Assembly (NCBI GenBank): GCA_947174635.1
Contig: CAMWJS010000021.1
Coordinates: 1-36,147 of the forward strand
From: an uncultured Muribaculaceae bacterium
Lineage (GTDB): Bacteria > Bacteroidota > Bacteroidia > Bacteroidales > Muribaculaceae
DNA length: 36,147 nt
Direction of reading: 5' to 3'
Position 1 is the first letter of the stretch, and each line of letters opens with the position of its first letter. The notes under the pieces are model-generated. The model had not been told where the DNA came from. It did not search any database and was given only the letters and a program-made list of their open reading frames with translations. The position numbers and the translations under genes were made by a program. Below, in pieces: positions 22,983-32,413 of this stretch.

Positions 22983-24194
22983 TTGAATAAGACAAAATAT
23001 ATAAGGATTGTGGCAGTGTTATTGGCCGCAGGTTTTGCTACAATGAAGGCAGAAGCGGCCGGTTTCGATGATATTGTCGCGTCATTGATGAAAAGAGACA
23101 GCCAGCTGGAGCTGTCGCGTCTACAGGCAGAAGCTTCGGGTGATGCTCTCAGGGTGTCCAATGTGCTGTCTGATCCTGAAGCGGGGGTAGAGTATCTTCG
23201 GAGTAAGAGCGGCGAGCAGAAATTCAATCTGTCGGTTTCTCAATCGTTTGACTGGCCCGGAGTATATGGGGCGAGACGCAGACAGATTGCGCTTGAGCAG
23301 TCGGGAGTGATGCTTAACACCGAGGCGGAGCGCATCGAGCAGCGTACGAAATATCGTGCGGCACTCGTGGATATAATCGCTGCAAATCTCACAATCAGGC
23401 AGATGGAGACGGCGGTGGAAGGGTGTGACAAGCTCCTTGCCACTCTGGAAGCGGAGTATAGCCGTGGTAATGTAAGTATTCTTGATGTCAACAAGATGCG
23501 GATAGAGCTTGCCGGATTTAAACTTAAGCTGGCGGAGGCTAAAACCGTCAGGGAGGAGTTGACCGGGATGTTGCTGTCGACGGCAACAGGCGATGTAAGC
23601 GCGATTGCAGAGCAGTGTGACAGTCTCGGCAGGTTTCCGCTTGTCGCACTTGGCGGCATGGAACAATATATGGCAGTGGCAAAGGCAAATGACCCGTTGC
23701 TGCAGATTGCGAAAAATCAGGCACTTGTGGCTAAAGCACGGAGGGATGTGGCTGTGAAAGGCACACTTCCCGGGTTTAGTGCCGGGTATCGTCTGTCGCA
23801 TGAGGGCGGAGAATTGTTCAATGGCTTTGCAGTCGGCGTCAGTGTGCCGTTGTGGAGAGCATCAAAAGAGCGCAAGGCCGCTGCATCGGAAGAGGTTTCT
23901 GCAGCGTTTGGTGAAAAGGCTGAGGAGATAAGGCTTGAAAAAAGAATAGAATCAGTCTATAAAAAGGCCAACGGCCTGAAGGAAACCATCTCGGAATATG
24001 GAAATGCTCTGACAGCAAGTGATAATGCCGGACTGCTGAAGCGGGCTTATGAGTCGGGAGCTATTACGCTTACCGAACTTGTGCTCGATATAAATTATTT
24101 TGTCGAGGCAGGGGTCCAGTATGTCGAGCTTCAGCGGCAATATTATAATGCGCTGGTAGAATTGTTGCGCTATGAAGAAAGTGTGGGAAGTTAG
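22983..24194 (+). CDS. TolC-like outer-membrane factor of the metal-efflux system
   Basis: This is the outer-membrane channel of the tripartite pump. The product has 403 residues from a TTG start. The next in-frame ATG (23043) would delete the signal peptide (IVAVLLAAGFATMKAEAAG), so TTG is favoured. The mature protein shows the outer-membrane efflux repeat: SRLQAEASGDALRVSNVLSD, then LSVSQSFDWPGVYGARR, long amphipathic helices, and the second repeat with FNGFAVGVSVPLWRASKERKA. It is shorter than E. coli TolC but usual for the CzcC/CusC branch in Bacteroidota. A consensus promoter precedes it, so it may be expressed apart from the pump. Confidence 0.88.
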   Translation: MNKTKYIRIVAVLLAAGFATMKAEAAGFDDIVASLMKRDSQLELSRLQAEASGDALRVSNVLSDPEAGVEYLRSKSGEQKFNLSVSQSFDWPGVYGARRRQIALEQSGVMLNTEAERIEQRTKYRAALVDIIAANLTIRQMETAVEGCDKLLATLEAEYSRGNVSILDVNKMRIELAGFKLKLAEAKTVREELTGMLLSTATGDVSAIAEQCDSLGRFPLVALGGMEQYMAVAKANDPLLQIAKNQALVAKARRDVAVKGTLPGFSAGYRLSHEGGELFNGFAVGVSVPLWRASKERKAAASEEVSAAFGEKAEEIRLEKRIESVYKKANGLKETISEYGNALTASDNAGLLKRAYESGAITLTELVLDINYFVEAGVQYVELQRQYYNALVELLRYEESVGS

Positions 24195-24287
24195 ACCTTT
24201 TAAAATGTTATTTGCAAAAAATCTTAATAAAATATAATAAAGCATACATGCCTTACGTTAAGGTTATGATATAATCTAAAAAAAATT

Positions 24288-25085
24288 ATGTTAAAGAAAA
24301 AAATTATCAAGATCTTTCTGCCGTCATTATTGTTGCTGACCTCGTGCGGAATGCCTAAAAATATAGTGTATTTTCAGGATTTAGAGACGGAGAAAGTGCT
24401 TGAGATAGACCATAATAACGGTATTGTCGCCAAACCTGACGATGAGGTTTCGATAATCGTGACCAGTCAGAACCCGGAACTTGCGGCGATATTCAACCTC
24501 CCGCTTGTGACTACGCTTGCCGGCCGAGGAAATTCTCAGGCATATAATCAGCAAGTGGCTACGTATACGGTTGACAAAGAGGGTTGTATAAACTTCCCTA
24601 TATTGGGCCGTATAAAGGTTGAGGGCTTGTCAAGGACAGAAATTTCCGACAAAATCAAGGATGATCTTGTATCGCAGAAACTGCTTGACGACCCGGTGGT
24701 ATCAGTAAATTTCGTCAATGTGTCATATTCGGTGACCGGTGAGGTGGCCAATCCGGGCCGTTTCCCGCTTGACCGCGACAGAATGACGGTGCTCGACGCG
24801 CTTGCCAATGCCGGTGACCTGACAATTTACGGTGACCGTGTGGGTGTAAAGGTGATCCGTCGTGAGGACGGCATACTTAAAACGTACAATATCGACCTGA
24901 CAAATGCCGAGAAGGTGTCGAAGTCACCTGCGTATATCATACAGCAGGACGATATGATATATGTCACTCCCAATCCGGCACGCGGGCGTATGTCGACGGT
25001 CAACGGCAACAATCTGATTTCAACGTCGTTCTGGATTTCAATAGCCTCGGTGTTGACTTCCGTTGCGGTGCTTATATTCAAATAG
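24288..25085 (+). CDS. Polysaccharide export outer-membrane lipoprotein (Wza/OPX family)
   Basis: This OPX protein forms or gates the outer-membrane exit for capsule or exopolysaccharide. The 265-residue precursor has lipobox LTSC (Cys20). The polysaccharide-export domain (PES) covers about residues 50-145 (KPDDEVSIIVTSQNPELAAIF, YTVDKEGCINFPILGRIKVEGLS). A SLBB-type domain follows (YSVTGEVANPGRFPLDRDRMTVLDALANAGDLT). The end carries a hydrophobic helix (about 246-262) as in Bacteroidota OPX proteins. It is the first gene of the capsule locus, 93 bp after the efflux channel gene. The AT-rich leader has only a near-consensus -7 (GTTATTTG at 24207-24214). Confidence 0.93.
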   Translation: MLKKKIIKIFLPSLLLLTSCGMPKNIVYFQDLETEKVLEIDHNNGIVAKPDDEVSIIVTSQNPELAAIFNLPLVTTLAGRGNSQAYNQQVATYTVDKEGCINFPILGRIKVEGLSRTEISDKIKDDLVSQKLLDDPVVSVNFVNVSYSVTGEVANPGRFPLDRDRMTVLDALANAGDLTIYGDRVGVKVIRREDGILKTYNIDLTNAEKVSKSPAYIIQQDDMIYVTPNPARGRMSTVNGNNLISTSFWISIASVLTSVAVLIFK

Positions 25086-25155
25086 CCGGCGGCATTATAA
25101 TCTCTCTTCAAACAAAAATATTTGTAACAAAGACGAAGCTTTCAACGATAAAACC

Positions 25156-27609
25156 ATGTCACAAATTACCGATACGGATCAGAGTTCGAAAAAATCAAAG
25201 GGAATACCTTTTGTGGAAATGTTAAGAATGTGCCTGTCGCATTGGAAGTGGTATGCCATTTCATTATTTATAATTATGGGCTTTGCCTTGTACAAGCTGG
25301 TCAGCACCGAGCCTACATATCTGCGTACTGCATCAGTCCTGATCAAGGAGGAGAGCAAGGGCGGACAGTTCGGCAATATGGCGGCAGCTCTTGGCGATTT
25401 GGGCGGAATAACTACAATGTCGAGTGTGGATAATGAGCTTGAGGCAATCCAGTCACCCGCAGTTATGCTTGAAGTGATAGGGATATTGGGCCTAAACACA
25501 GACTATAAGCAGACCGACGGACTGCGCGACAGGACTCTTTACGGTTCCAATCTGCCTTTTATACTGACGTTTGCAAATCCCGACGAGCAATCTTCGTTTA
25601 CTTTGAACGGCATCTTTAGTCCGGATAAAAAGTTTGTGATAAATAAAATCCGCCAAAAAGGTCTTGTAAAGCAGAAATATTTCGACAGCTATACTCTTGA
25701 TTTAGGCAAGGGTGTTGACTCGGTGTCTACTCCTGCCGGAACGCTTATAATTACTCCAAATCCTAAATATGGCGGTTCGGAAATCAAGGAAGCCATGAAA
25801 ATCGAAGTATACCATACTCCGGTGGGATGGCGTGTGCAGGGGCTTGTCAATGCTCTTAATGCGGTGCTTGCCAACAGGAGGGCGTCGGTTATTAATCTGT
25901 CGTTTGCCGACCACTCAAAGGAAAGGGCCGCCGATATTCTCAATACGGTTATCAGTGTTTATAACCAGACCTGGATTGAGGACAAGAACCGTATGACTGA
26001 CGCGACCGCTCAGTTTATCAGCCAGCGTCTTGATATTATCAAGGAGGAACTTCTTGATGTGGACCGTAAGATTTCTGACTATAAGTCGAAAAATGCTCTT
26101 CCTGATATTCAGGCTATAGTTTCGGTAGACCTCGCCAAGCAATCGGAAGCTGAGAAAAAGATACTTGAGCTTCAGAGCCAGTATACCATGTCGAAGCATC
26201 TGCAGGAGTTTATTTCCAATCCCGAGAACTATGACAAAGTGCTTCCGAGCATGTCGATAACCGGTCTTGCAACAAGCGGCTCGACAAATGCGGAGATTGT
26301 TGAATATAATACAGTATTGATGGAGCGTAACCGACTCGTGTCGGCCAATTCGACGAGCAATCCGCTGGTTAAGGATTTTGACCGTCGACTTGACGGAATG
26401 CGAAAGGCTATAGTCCAGTCGGTGAGCACGCAGACTGATCAGCTCAAAACCGCACTCAATGATATGGTGGCCGAGCGCAACCGTACATCGGGGCGTATAG
26501 CCAACAGTCCGGCTCAGGCCAATGACCTGCTTGGCGTGGAACGCCAGCAGAAGGTCAAGGAGTCGCTCTATCTTTATCTGCTGGAAAAAAAGGAGGAAAA
26601 TGATCTGTCGAAGACCTTTACGGCCTATAACACGCGTATAATTACACCTCCGATGGGTTCCGACAAGCCGGTGGCTCCACGTGGCATGAAGTCGCTTGTG
26701 TTTGCATTTGTGTTTGCTTTGGCTGTGCCTACGGGGCTTATATTCATCCGCTACAATATGGATACGTTGGTTCGCTCGCGGGCAGATCTTGACAGCCGCT
26801 GCAAGGCTCCTTATCTCGGAAGCGTGCCTTTCTATGGCAAGAAGCCATCAAAATTGAAAAATATTTTCAAGAAAAAGTCCAAGGAAGACAGTCCGAGCGA
26901 CATTGTCGTCAAGCATGGCAACGGGTCGGCGGTCAATGAGGCATTCCGAATGATACGCTCAAATCTGGAGCTTATGAATTCGCGTATAGCCGCAGGACGT
27001 GATGACAAGTGCATAGTGACGATGGTGACGTCAGCGATACCCGGTTCAGGTAAAACATTTGTATCGCTCAACCTTGCTGCCGCTTATGCCTTGAAGAAAA
27101 TAAAGGTTGCAGTGGTTGACGTGGACCTTAGAAAAGCCACGTTGTCGAAAGGTTTCGGCTCGCCTCACCGTGGTGTGACATCATATCTTTCAGGAACATC
27201 CACACTCGACGATATTATAATCAAAAAAGCATCCGGAATGGATTGCCTTGATGTCATTCCTGCAGGTATAATACCTCCGGATCCGGCGGAGTTGATTGAC
27301 AGCCCTCTTTTCGCCAAGCTTATCTCTGAGCTTAAGGATCGTTATGACGTCGTTCTGCTTGACTGTCCGCCTACAGAACCTGTGACAGATTCGTCGGTAA
27401 TAACCCGAGTGGTCGACCGTACGGTTTATGTGGTGCGAGTAGGAAATCTCAAACGTGATTTCCTGGATATTCTTCAGGAATATTATGAAAACAAGCGTTA
27501 TACAAATCTCACAACAGTGCTTAACGGAGTTGAGAGCGGTTCAGGCAAATCGTCTTACGGCTACGGCTATGGTTACGGCTATGGCTATGGCAACAGGAAT
27601 GACAATTAA
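25156..27609 (+). CDS. Chain-length determinant fused to BY-type tyrosine kinase (Wzc-like)
   Basis: This inner-membrane co-polymerase controls polymer length and couples synthesis to export through cyclic autophosphorylation. From ATG 25156 it has 817 residues. A longer frame from 25063 overlaps the previous gene and is unlikely. The Wzz domain starts with a TM helix (about 31-50), a long coiled periplasmic part follows, and a second TM lies at about 513-533. The cytoplasmic kinase has Walker A PGSGKT at 629-634, Walker A' VAVVDVDLRKATLS and Walker B VVLLDCPPTEP. The tail is an unusual YG-repeat (six Tyr alternating with Gly, then GNRNDN), the expected autophosphorylation cluster. It follows the OPX gene by 70 bp. 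Confidence 0.94.
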   Translation: MSQITDTDQSSKKSKGIPFVEMLRMCLSHWKWYAISLFIIMGFALYKLVSTEPTYLRTASVLIKEESKGGQFGNMAAALGDLGGITTMSSVDNELEAIQSPAVMLEVIGILGLNTDYKQTDGLRDRTLYGSNLPFILTFANPDEQSSFTLNGIFSPDKKFVINKIRQKGLVKQKYFDSYTLDLGKGVDSVSTPAGTLIITPNPKYGGSEIKEAMKIEVYHTPVGWRVQGLVNALNAVLANRRASVINLSFADHSKERAADILNTVISVYNQTWIEDKNRMTDATAQFISQRLDIIKEELLDVDRKISDYKSKNALPDIQAIVSVDLAKQSEAEKKILELQSQYTMSKHLQEFISNPENYDKVLPSMSITGLATSGSTNAEIVEYNTVLMERNRLVSANSTSNPLVKDFDRRLDGMRKAIVQSVSTQTDQLKTALNDMVAERNRTSGRIANSPAQANDLLGVERQQKVKESLYLYLLEKKEENDLSKTFTAYNTRIITPPMGSDKPVAPRGMKSLVFAFVFALAVPTGLIFIRYNMDTLVRSRADLDSRCKAPYLGSVPFYGKKPSKLKNIFKKKSKEDSPSDIVVKHGNGSAVNEAFRMIRSNLELMNSRIAAGRDDKCIVTMVTSAIPGSGKTFVSLNLAAAYALKKIKVAVVDVDLRKATLSKGFGSPHRGVTSYLSGTSTLDDIIIKKASGMDCLDVIPAGIIPPDPAELIDSPLFAKLISELKDRYDVVLLDCPPTEPVTDSSVITRVVDRTVYVVRVGNLKRDFLDILQEYYENKRYTNLTTVLNGVESGSGKSSYGYGYGYGYGYGNRNDN

Positions 27610-27740
27610 GCGCAGGGATTGTAGAAATACGGTCAATTACGGTTATGCGGGCCATGAGGCTATATTGCGTCGTGGCCATAGGATTGCCGGATAACAGAAT
27701 TGTCTAATTGCCGTATCGTAAATGAAAGTGTAGCATCGGT

Positions 27741-29288
27741 ATGTCAAGAACTTCACAAGGATTAAAAAACAGTAAGGTCGCACTTCTGTTCTACGTGCTG
27801 GAGATGGTATTGGGATTTGTATCCCGTACTGTCTTTATCCGCTATATAGGCGCTGATGTGCTGGGTTTGAACACTACGGCCAACAATCTTCTGCAGTTCC
27901 TGAATCTTGCGGAGTTGGGTATCGGCACGGCTGTGGCATTCTCGCTTTACAAGCCGTTGGCGGATGATGACAGGCAGACCATATCTGAAATCATAAGCAT
28001 ACAGGGATGGCTCTACCGCCGTATTGCTGTAGTGGTTGGAGTCGGAGCAATCGTGCTTATGGCATTTTTTCCTCTGTTTTTTAAAAAAATGGATTTGCCC
28101 CTGTGGTATGCATACGCTTCTTTCGGAGTGTTGCTTTACACGGCGCTCCTCACTTATTTTTTCAATTACAAGCAGGTGATACTTACTGCCTCGCAGCAGG
28201 CATACAAGATTTCATACAGTTATAAATCGGTGATGCTTGCCCGCAGTCTGGCACAGATACTTGCTATGGCTTTCCTGTCGCATGGTTATGTATGGTGGCT
28301 CGTGCTTCAGGTCGTGTTCAGTACAGTCGCTACCGTCAACCTGCAGATGATGGTGAACCGCACTTTCCCGTATCTGGCATCAGTCTCCGCCAAAGTGGAT
28401 AAATCGCTGCGCAAGAAATATGCAATAATCATCACCAAGATAAAGCAGCTTTTCTTTCACAAAGTGGCGGGATATGTGCTGTCGCAGACCTCTCCGCTTA
28501 TAATCTATGCCTATGCCAATCTGAAGCTTGTCGCCGTATATGGTAACTACATGCTTATAGTGCAGGGTATAACTATGCTGATGCAGTCGGTGTTCAACGG
28601 AGTTGCAGCCGGAGTGGGCGACCTTATAGCACATGGCGACAGAGAACATACACTGCGTGTGTTCAAAGAAATTTTCACATCACGCTTTCTGATCGCCACA
28701 ACCTTTTGCTATTCACTCTATATTCTTGCCGACCCGTTTATCAATCTATGGATTGGTCCGGGATATCTTCTTGGTACATCGACATTGCTTGTCATTATCG
28801 CTACGATGTATATGCAGCTTATGCGTACGGTAGTCGATAACTTCATCCAGGGCTATGGCATGTTTGCCGATATATGGGCGCCGATTACCGAGGCAGTGGT
28901 GAATATCTCGCTGTCGATACTTCTGGGATATTTCTTCGGCATTACAGGTATATTGTCGGGGGTGCTTGTTTCTTTGGTCCTGATTGTGGGGATATGGAAG
29001 CCGATATATCTTTTCAGGTGGGGCATGAAAGTGCCATTGTTTACGTATGTCAAGCTTTATTTAAAGCATGTGCTCGTATTTGCTTTTGTTGCGTATGTCA
29101 CGACTGTCGGACTCCGAGAAATATTGCTTGACGCAGACAATTTTGCAAAATTTGCCATCAATGCGGTCATCACGGTGACAGTGTTTGCGTTTTTCGAGGG
29201 GCTTTTGCTGTGGATGGTAGCTCCGGAGATGCGTTTGTTCGTGCGACGTCTGATAGAATTATTACCGATTAAAAAGTTGTTGCGATGA
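27741..29288 (+). CDS. Polysaccharide repeat-unit flippase (Wzx-like)
   Basis: This integral membrane protein of the MOP superfamily probably flips undecaprenyl-linked repeat units across the inner membrane. The 515-residue chain has some 12 or more hydrophobic segments spread over its length. Its N-terminus LKNSKVALLFYVLEMVLGFVS and IGADVLGLNTTANNLLQFLNLAELGIG are typical of oligosaccharide flippases. It lies 131 bp after the kinase gene and overlaps the next gene by 4 bp (ATGA), so the two are probably translationally coupled. The sugar specificity is unknown. Confidence 0.9.
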   Translation: MSRTSQGLKNSKVALLFYVLEMVLGFVSRTVFIRYIGADVLGLNTTANNLLQFLNLAELGIGTAVAFSLYKPLADDDRQTISEIISIQGWLYRRIAVVVGVGAIVLMAFFPLFFKKMDLPLWYAYASFGVLLYTALLTYFFNYKQVILTASQQAYKISYSYKSVMLARSLAQILAMAFLSHGYVWWLVLQVVFSTVATVNLQMMVNRTFPYLASVSAKVDKSLRKKYAIIITKIKQLFFHKVAGYVLSQTSPLIIYAYANLKLVAVYGNYMLIVQGITMLMQSVFNGVAAGVGDLIAHGDREHTLRVFKEIFTSRFLIATTFCYSLYILADPFINLWIGPGYLLGTSTLLVIIATMYMQLMRTVVDNFIQGYGMFADIWAPITEAVVNISLSILLGYFFGITGILSGVLVSLVLIVGIWKPIYLFRWGMKVPLFTYVKLYLKHVLVFAFVAYVTTVGLREILLDADNFAKFAINAVITVTVFAFFEGLLLWMVAPEMRLFVRRLIELLPIKKLLR

Positions 29289-30448
29289 TACTGTGTAAGG
29301 AAATAGTGCTTGAGAGTGTATCGACTTTCTGGGGACTGAGGCTTTTCCTGGTCGCAGTGATTGTGTTCTGCAGTTGGGGCATTACATATAAGAACCGTGA
29401 CAATAACTATTATTGGTACTATGCGTTGCCGATAATAGTGTTCTATACCCTGATACAGGGGCTCCGTTTCGACCGCGGGGTGGATTATCCGCAATATGCC
29501 GACGAGCTTGAATATGATATCTATGCGGGCAATAATATCACGAGGGAGTTTCTATATGATGTTTTCGTGATGTTTTTCCGAAATTTCAAGATTCCGTTCT
29601 ATTTCGGATTCATGATATACAGCGGTCTCTTGATTTCAGGATTTATGCTTCTGGTGAAGAAATTCCGCGAGTATGCATTCTGGATTGTCCCTATTTTCTA
29701 TCTGCTGACTCTTGATGCGTCGGAAAATTTCATCCGCCAGTTTATCGCACTGTCGTTTGTATATTATGCTTACTATTATTATCTGCAGCGTAGTATCAAG
29801 AAGATGTATGCCATGCTGATTATCATTCCGTTCATACATCTGAGCGGATTGTTTGTGGTGGGTGCGTTTCTGGTGTGTGCATATGTCAATTTCACGAAGC
29901 TGCTGAAGTCGGCTTTGCCTTTGCTCGGGTTTTATCTTGCGCTTACGGCAGTATGGGATATTACCAATCTTGACAGTTTCGCCGATTCTTTGCAGACGGT
30001 GGATTCGTTTCAGGATACGAATTTCGAAGGATATGTCGACAATAGCGAAAAGTGGTTTACGGAAGAAGGAGACCTTGACAAGGCCCGTGGCATAGAAAAC
30101 AGTCTGGTGCGTGAAATCACCGATTTTTTGTGTAACTGCGCTATCGTATGGTTTGGTTTTGCCGTGTGTCGCCGCGACCGTAGGTTTAATATCGCGTATT
30201 ACGGAAGCTATCTGGCAATTATTATCAGTGTGATAGGTGGCAGTGTGGAGCTTATCGGCCGAATGGCATGGTGGCTCCTTCCGCTTGAGCCGATAATAAT
30301 AGGAGGAATGCTTACGCCTGAAAAGAAATACAAGTTGACAGACTGGGTGCTGATAGGATTGTTCTTTGTGGCATATTATGTGAAATTTTTCCTTCAGGTT
30401 GGCAAGCCCGGTCTTTTCGGAAGCGCATTTGTTTGGGATATAGTATAG
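29285..30448 (+). CDS. EpsG/Wzy-like polysaccharide polymerase
   Basis: The 387-residue, strongly hydrophobic protein with about ten membrane segments matches the EpsG family. It has the characteristic early loop GLRFDRGVDYPQYADELE and later FIRQFIALSFVYYAYYYYLQR. The presumed role is polymerisation of flipped repeat units in the periplasm. The start codon overlaps the flippase stop codon, and its own end abuts or overlaps the next glycosyltransferase start region. Family assignment is good; polymerase activity is inferred from position and family. Confidence 0.86.
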   Translation: MILCKEIVLESVSTFWGLRLFLVAVIVFCSWGITYKNRDNNYYWYYALPIIVFYTLIQGLRFDRGVDYPQYADELEYDIYAGNNITREFLYDVFVMFFRNFKIPFYFGFMIYSGLLISGFMLLVKKFREYAFWIVPIFYLLTLDASENFIRQFIALSFVYYAYYYYLQRSIKKMYAMLIIIPFIHLSGLFVVGAFLVCAYVNFTKLLKSALPLLGFYLALTAVWDITNLDSFADSLQTVDSFQDTNFEGYVDNSEKWFTEEGDLDKARGIENSLVREITDFLCNCAIVWFGFAVCRRDRRFNIAYYGSYLAIIISVIGGSVELIGRMAWWLLPLEPIIIGGMLTPEKKYKLTDWVLIGLFFVAYYVKFFLQVGKPGLFGSAFVWDIV

Positions 30449-30456
30449 TCGGTTAT

Positions 30457-31485
30457 ATGGAGGGCAAGGAGAATAAAAAGCTTAGCGTCATAGTCGCTGT
30501 GTACAATGTCGAGTCGTATCTTGACCGTTGTATCGGAAGTATAGCAGGTCAGTCATACGCCAATATGGAGATAATCCTGGTTGATGACGGGTCGACCGAC
30601 GGCAGTGCTGCCATCTGTGATGCATGGGCTGAGCGCGACAGTCGGATAAAGGTAATCCATAAAAAAAACGGCGGGGCCGGATATGCCCGTAATTCAGGGC
30701 TTGATGAAGCTACCGGCGACTATGTGGCTTTTGTGGATTCCGATGACTGGCTTGAGCCCGGAATGTACGCCCGTCTGATGGATGAAGCTGTGACGAACGA
30801 TATGGATTGCGTATATTGTGGATTCCGTCAACAGCTCCCGTCGCTGGAGTCAGTTGAAGTGATCGAGATGGGGAATGTGAAGTATACCGCAGAAGATATG
30901 CCTAAGCTTGCGCGCCGCTTTATCATGGATTTCGGCGGCAATCAGTTGAATTTCGGTATTTGGCACGGTATATTCCGCAGAGAGCTTATTGATTTCAGAT
31001 TTGTCAGCGAGCGAGAGTATATGTCGGAAGATATGGTGTTCACCCTGATGTTCCTGCGAAATTGCAGGAGTTTCTCCTATATACCCGAAGCGTTGTACAA
31101 TTATATGTTCAACACAGGAAGTCTGTCGCGTAACTATAATGAACATATATTTGAAATAATACTGGCTACAGCCGGTATTATAAATGAAATATATCGTGGA
31201 ACACCATATCAGGATGCCGGAAACGCCTATGCGTTCTGTCAGGCTTACTTTCTGATGAGGTTTCCTATAATGAAAGCACGAATGCCGCTTCGCAGGAAGT
31301 ATGGGATTTTCAAAAAAATCATCTGTAACGAAAAATATCACAAGATGCTGCAGAAGCGGGAGCTGTTTGAATTTCAGAAGGGATTGAAGTATAAGATAAT
31401 CCGCTTTGTATATAATCTGCATAGGAAAAAGATGGTGCGGTTAAACTTTTTGGCTGTTTTATCGATTTCTTTAAAGAAAGGCTAA
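30457..31485 (+). CDS. Glycosyltransferase family 2
   Basis: This GT-A glycosyltransferase presumably adds one sugar of the capsule repeat unit on the cytoplasmic face. From ATG 30457 it has 342 residues. An in-frame TTG at 30433 overlaps the polymerase gene and is less likely. Motifs are classical: LSVIVAVYNVESYLDRCI, VDDGSTDG (Asp43/Asp44), GGAGYARNSGLDEATGDYV, and the metal-binding VDSDDW (Asp94, Asp96, Asp97). The C-terminal part (about 220-342) is helical and basic, without obvious TM segments. Donor and acceptor are unknown. Confidence 0.93.
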   Translation: MEGKENKKLSVIVAVYNVESYLDRCIGSIAGQSYANMEIILVDDGSTDGSAAICDAWAERDSRIKVIHKKNGGAGYARNSGLDEATGDYVAFVDSDDWLEPGMYARLMDEAVTNDMDCVYCGFRQQLPSLESVEVIEMGNVKYTAEDMPKLARRFIMDFGGNQLNFGIWHGIFRRELIDFRFVSEREYMSEDMVFTLMFLRNCRSFSYIPEALYNYMFNTGSLSRNYNEHIFEIILATAGIINEIYRGTPYQDAGNAYAFCQAYFLMRFPIMKARMPLRRKYGIFKKIICNEKYHKMLQKRELFEFQKGLKYKIIRFVYNLHRKKMVRLNFLAVLSISLKKG

Positions 31486-31498
31486 TTTCAAAAATCAG

Positions 31499-32398
31499 AT
31501 GATACCTGTTGTATTTTCCTCCGACCATAATTTCATAATGCCAACATACGTCGCGATTGCGTCTATGCTGGCCCATAGCTCACGGCGTTGTGAGATTTAT
31601 CTTCTTGTAGCCGATGACGTCACTGACGACGACAAGGACATGCTGCGTGAGTTGACTGCCCGTCATGACAGTCTGATTGAATTTGTCTCAGTTGGTGATA
31701 TATTCGACAATACATTTTGTGTCAGAGGAATAACAAAAGCTACATATTTCCGCCTGCTTATACCGTGGATTATTCCTGACCGCGACAGAGTGGTCTATCT
31801 TGACGGCGATATTGTCGTTACGGGAGACATTGCGGAACTGTATGATTATCCGGTTGAGGGGGATAAACTTATCTGCGGTATACGTACGCCCGGTTTCTCT
31901 ACCAACAAGAAGATAAGAAAGGAAATAACCGACAACGGTCTCGATTTCAGAGAATACATCAATGCGGGCATTCTGATTTTCAACAGCCGTCTTTTACGGG
32001 AGGAAAATTTCAAGCCTGTGTTCCTGAGCCATATCGACAAACAATACAGTTTTCAGGACCAGGATATACTTAATATAACCTGCAAGGGAAGAATAGGTTA
32101 TCTGCCTCTGAAATTCAATTATACGGGAATTGTCAGACCCGAAATCAGAGCCCGGTTTCTGGAAATGGGACTGACTACGCCTGAACAACTGGATGAGGCA
32201 GCCCGCACGCCTGTGATAATCCACTATGCAGGAGCCAAGCCGTGGCGTGATTTTACATCACGGTGGGATGACTGGACAAGTCAATATAAAAAGACTCCTT
32301 TTTATAATCAACAGCTTATCGACGATATTTCATCAAAGGTGCTATTCCCTGCATTCAGTCTGAAGAAGATTGTCAAGAGCCTGATTAAACGATATTGA
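31499..32398 (+). CDS. Glycosyltransferase family 8 (LgtC-like)
   Basis: This is a GT-A retaining galactosyl- or glucosyltransferase-type enzyme. The 299-residue protein shows the GT8 pattern: IPVVFSSDHNFIMPTYVAIASML, then TKATYFRLLIPWIIPD, the DXD metal site YLDGDIVV (Asp102, Asp104), NAGILIFNSRLLRE and the late PVIIHYAGAKPW motif. It starts 13 bp after the GT2 gene and is followed 15 bp later by the ATP-grasp gene, so all are one operon. LgtC-type enzymes use UDP-galactose, but the donor here is not established. Confidence 0.93.
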   Translation: MIPVVFSSDHNFIMPTYVAIASMLAHSSRRCEIYLLVADDVTDDDKDMLRELTARHDSLIEFVSVGDIFDNTFCVRGITKATYFRLLIPWIIPDRDRVVYLDGDIVVTGDIAELYDYPVEGDKLICGIRTPGFSTNKKIRKEITDNGLDFREYINAGILIFNSRLLREENFKPVFLSHIDKQYSFQDQDILNITCKGRIGYLPLKFNYTGIVRPEIRARFLEMGLTTPEQLDEAARTPVIIHYAGAKPWRDFTSRWDDWTSQYKKTPFYNQQLIDDISSKVLFPAFSLKKIVKSLIKRY

Positions 32399-32413
32399 TA
32401 TTTTATATAAGTC

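Noticed and set aside
25063-25155. N-terminal extension of the Wzc-like protein
   Set aside because: It would start on a TTG inside the OPX gene, has no family counterpart, and the ATG at 25156 gives the usual N-terminus.
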